The notes under the pieces: model-generated | Told to the model about the DNA's origin: nothing | Seen by the model: the letters and a program-made list of their open reading frames with translations, nothing else | The model's database searches: none | Assembly (NCBI GenBank): GCA_031261015.1 | Contig: JAISKG010000097.1 | Span: 1-7,257 of the forward strand | Length of the DNA stretch: 7,257 nucleotides | Origin: Dysgonamonadaceae bacterium | GTDB lineage: Bacteria; Bacteroidota; Bacteroidia; Bacteroidales; Azobacteroidaceae | Reading direction: 5' to 3' | Position numbers and translations under genes: made by a program | Part shown: positions 7,151-7,257 of the stretch, in pieces | Position numbering within the stretch: position 1 is the first letter of the stretch | Layout of the letters: every line of letters starts with the position of its first letter

Positions 7151-7257
7151 AACTGATTGATGGAAAAGCGATTGCTGCTCAAGTAAAAGCCGAGATCGCC
7201 GAAGAAGTAAAACAAATCGTTGCTTCCGGCGGAAAACGGCCGCATCTGGCAGCTATT
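7147..7257 (+). CDS. folD: FolD bifunctional methylene-THF dehydrogenase/cyclohydrolase (3' truncated)
   Basis: An ATG at 7147 opens a frame that stays open for all 37 codons to the window edge. It begins [17 protein letters not shown] and continues to [10 protein letters not shown]. This matches the FolD N-terminus, where the family has a conserved (I/L)(I/L)DGKxxA start followed, after a charged helix, by PxLAxI. FolD is a cytosolic enzyme that interconverts 5,10-methylene- and 10-formyl-tetrahydrofolate, supplying one-carbon units for purines and formyl-Met. The catalytic Lys and the NADP site lie beyond the window. The start overlaps the ffh stop as ATGA, so the two are cotranscribed and probably translationally coupled. 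The call rests on only 37 residues, but these are characteristic. Confidence 0.9.
   Translation, partial: MKLIDGKAIAAQVKAEIAEEVKQIVASGGKRPHLAAI

Noticed and set aside
1..7257. CRISPR array, tRNA, rRNA, transposase, phage or defence module
   Set aside because: No regularly spaced direct repeats, no tRNA- or rRNA-like stretches and no matching protein motifs were found; the only dispersed-type element is the short palindrome at 1859-1939.

Overview
This looks like a chromosomal piece of a Bacteroidetes genome, most likely order Bacteroidales. The evidence is a C-terminal type IX secretion (T9SS) sorting domain, a DUF4270-type lipoprotein, a short glycogen-synthase-like protein typical of Bacteroidales, promoter-like elements of the Bacteroidetes form (TTTG ... 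TAnnTTTG), and start codons preceded by A-rich sequence rather than a clear Shine-Dalgarno. The placement rests on recalled families, not a search.

Layout. (1) 1-1794, plus: the 3' part of a large secreted modular protein (GEVED, fibronectin III, jelly-roll-like region, two tandem beta-sandwich repeats, T9SS tail). (2) 1795-1971: convergent intergenic spacer holding a strong, probably bidirectional terminator and an approximately 80-bp palindromic REP/MITE-like repeat. (3) 5663 down to 1972, minus: an apparent three-gene operon, a glycogen-synthase-like half protein, then a DUF4270 lipoprotein, then rpoN (sigma-54). The last two overlap by 4 nt (ATGA). (4) 5664-5830: divergent promoter region with a Bacteroidetes-type promoter on each strand and a perfect 10-bp inverted repeat around the two starts. 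(5) 5831-7257, plus: ffh (signal recognition particle GTPase) overlapping folD by 4 nt; folD runs off the right edge.

Functionally the right-hand part is housekeeping: membrane protein targeting (Ffh), one-carbon metabolism (FolD) and an alternative sigma factor (RpoN). The least understood pair is the GT5-like half protein and the DUF4270 lipoprotein. The first keeps the fold signature of the N-terminal domain of glycogen synthase but lacks the ADP-glucose-binding KxGGL motif and the whole C-terminal domain, so the usual name 'glycogen synthase' is probably wrong. No CRISPR array, tRNA, rRNA, transposase, phage gene or defence system is visible. Apart from the possible GT5-half/DUF4270/sigma-54 link, the window is fairly ordinary.
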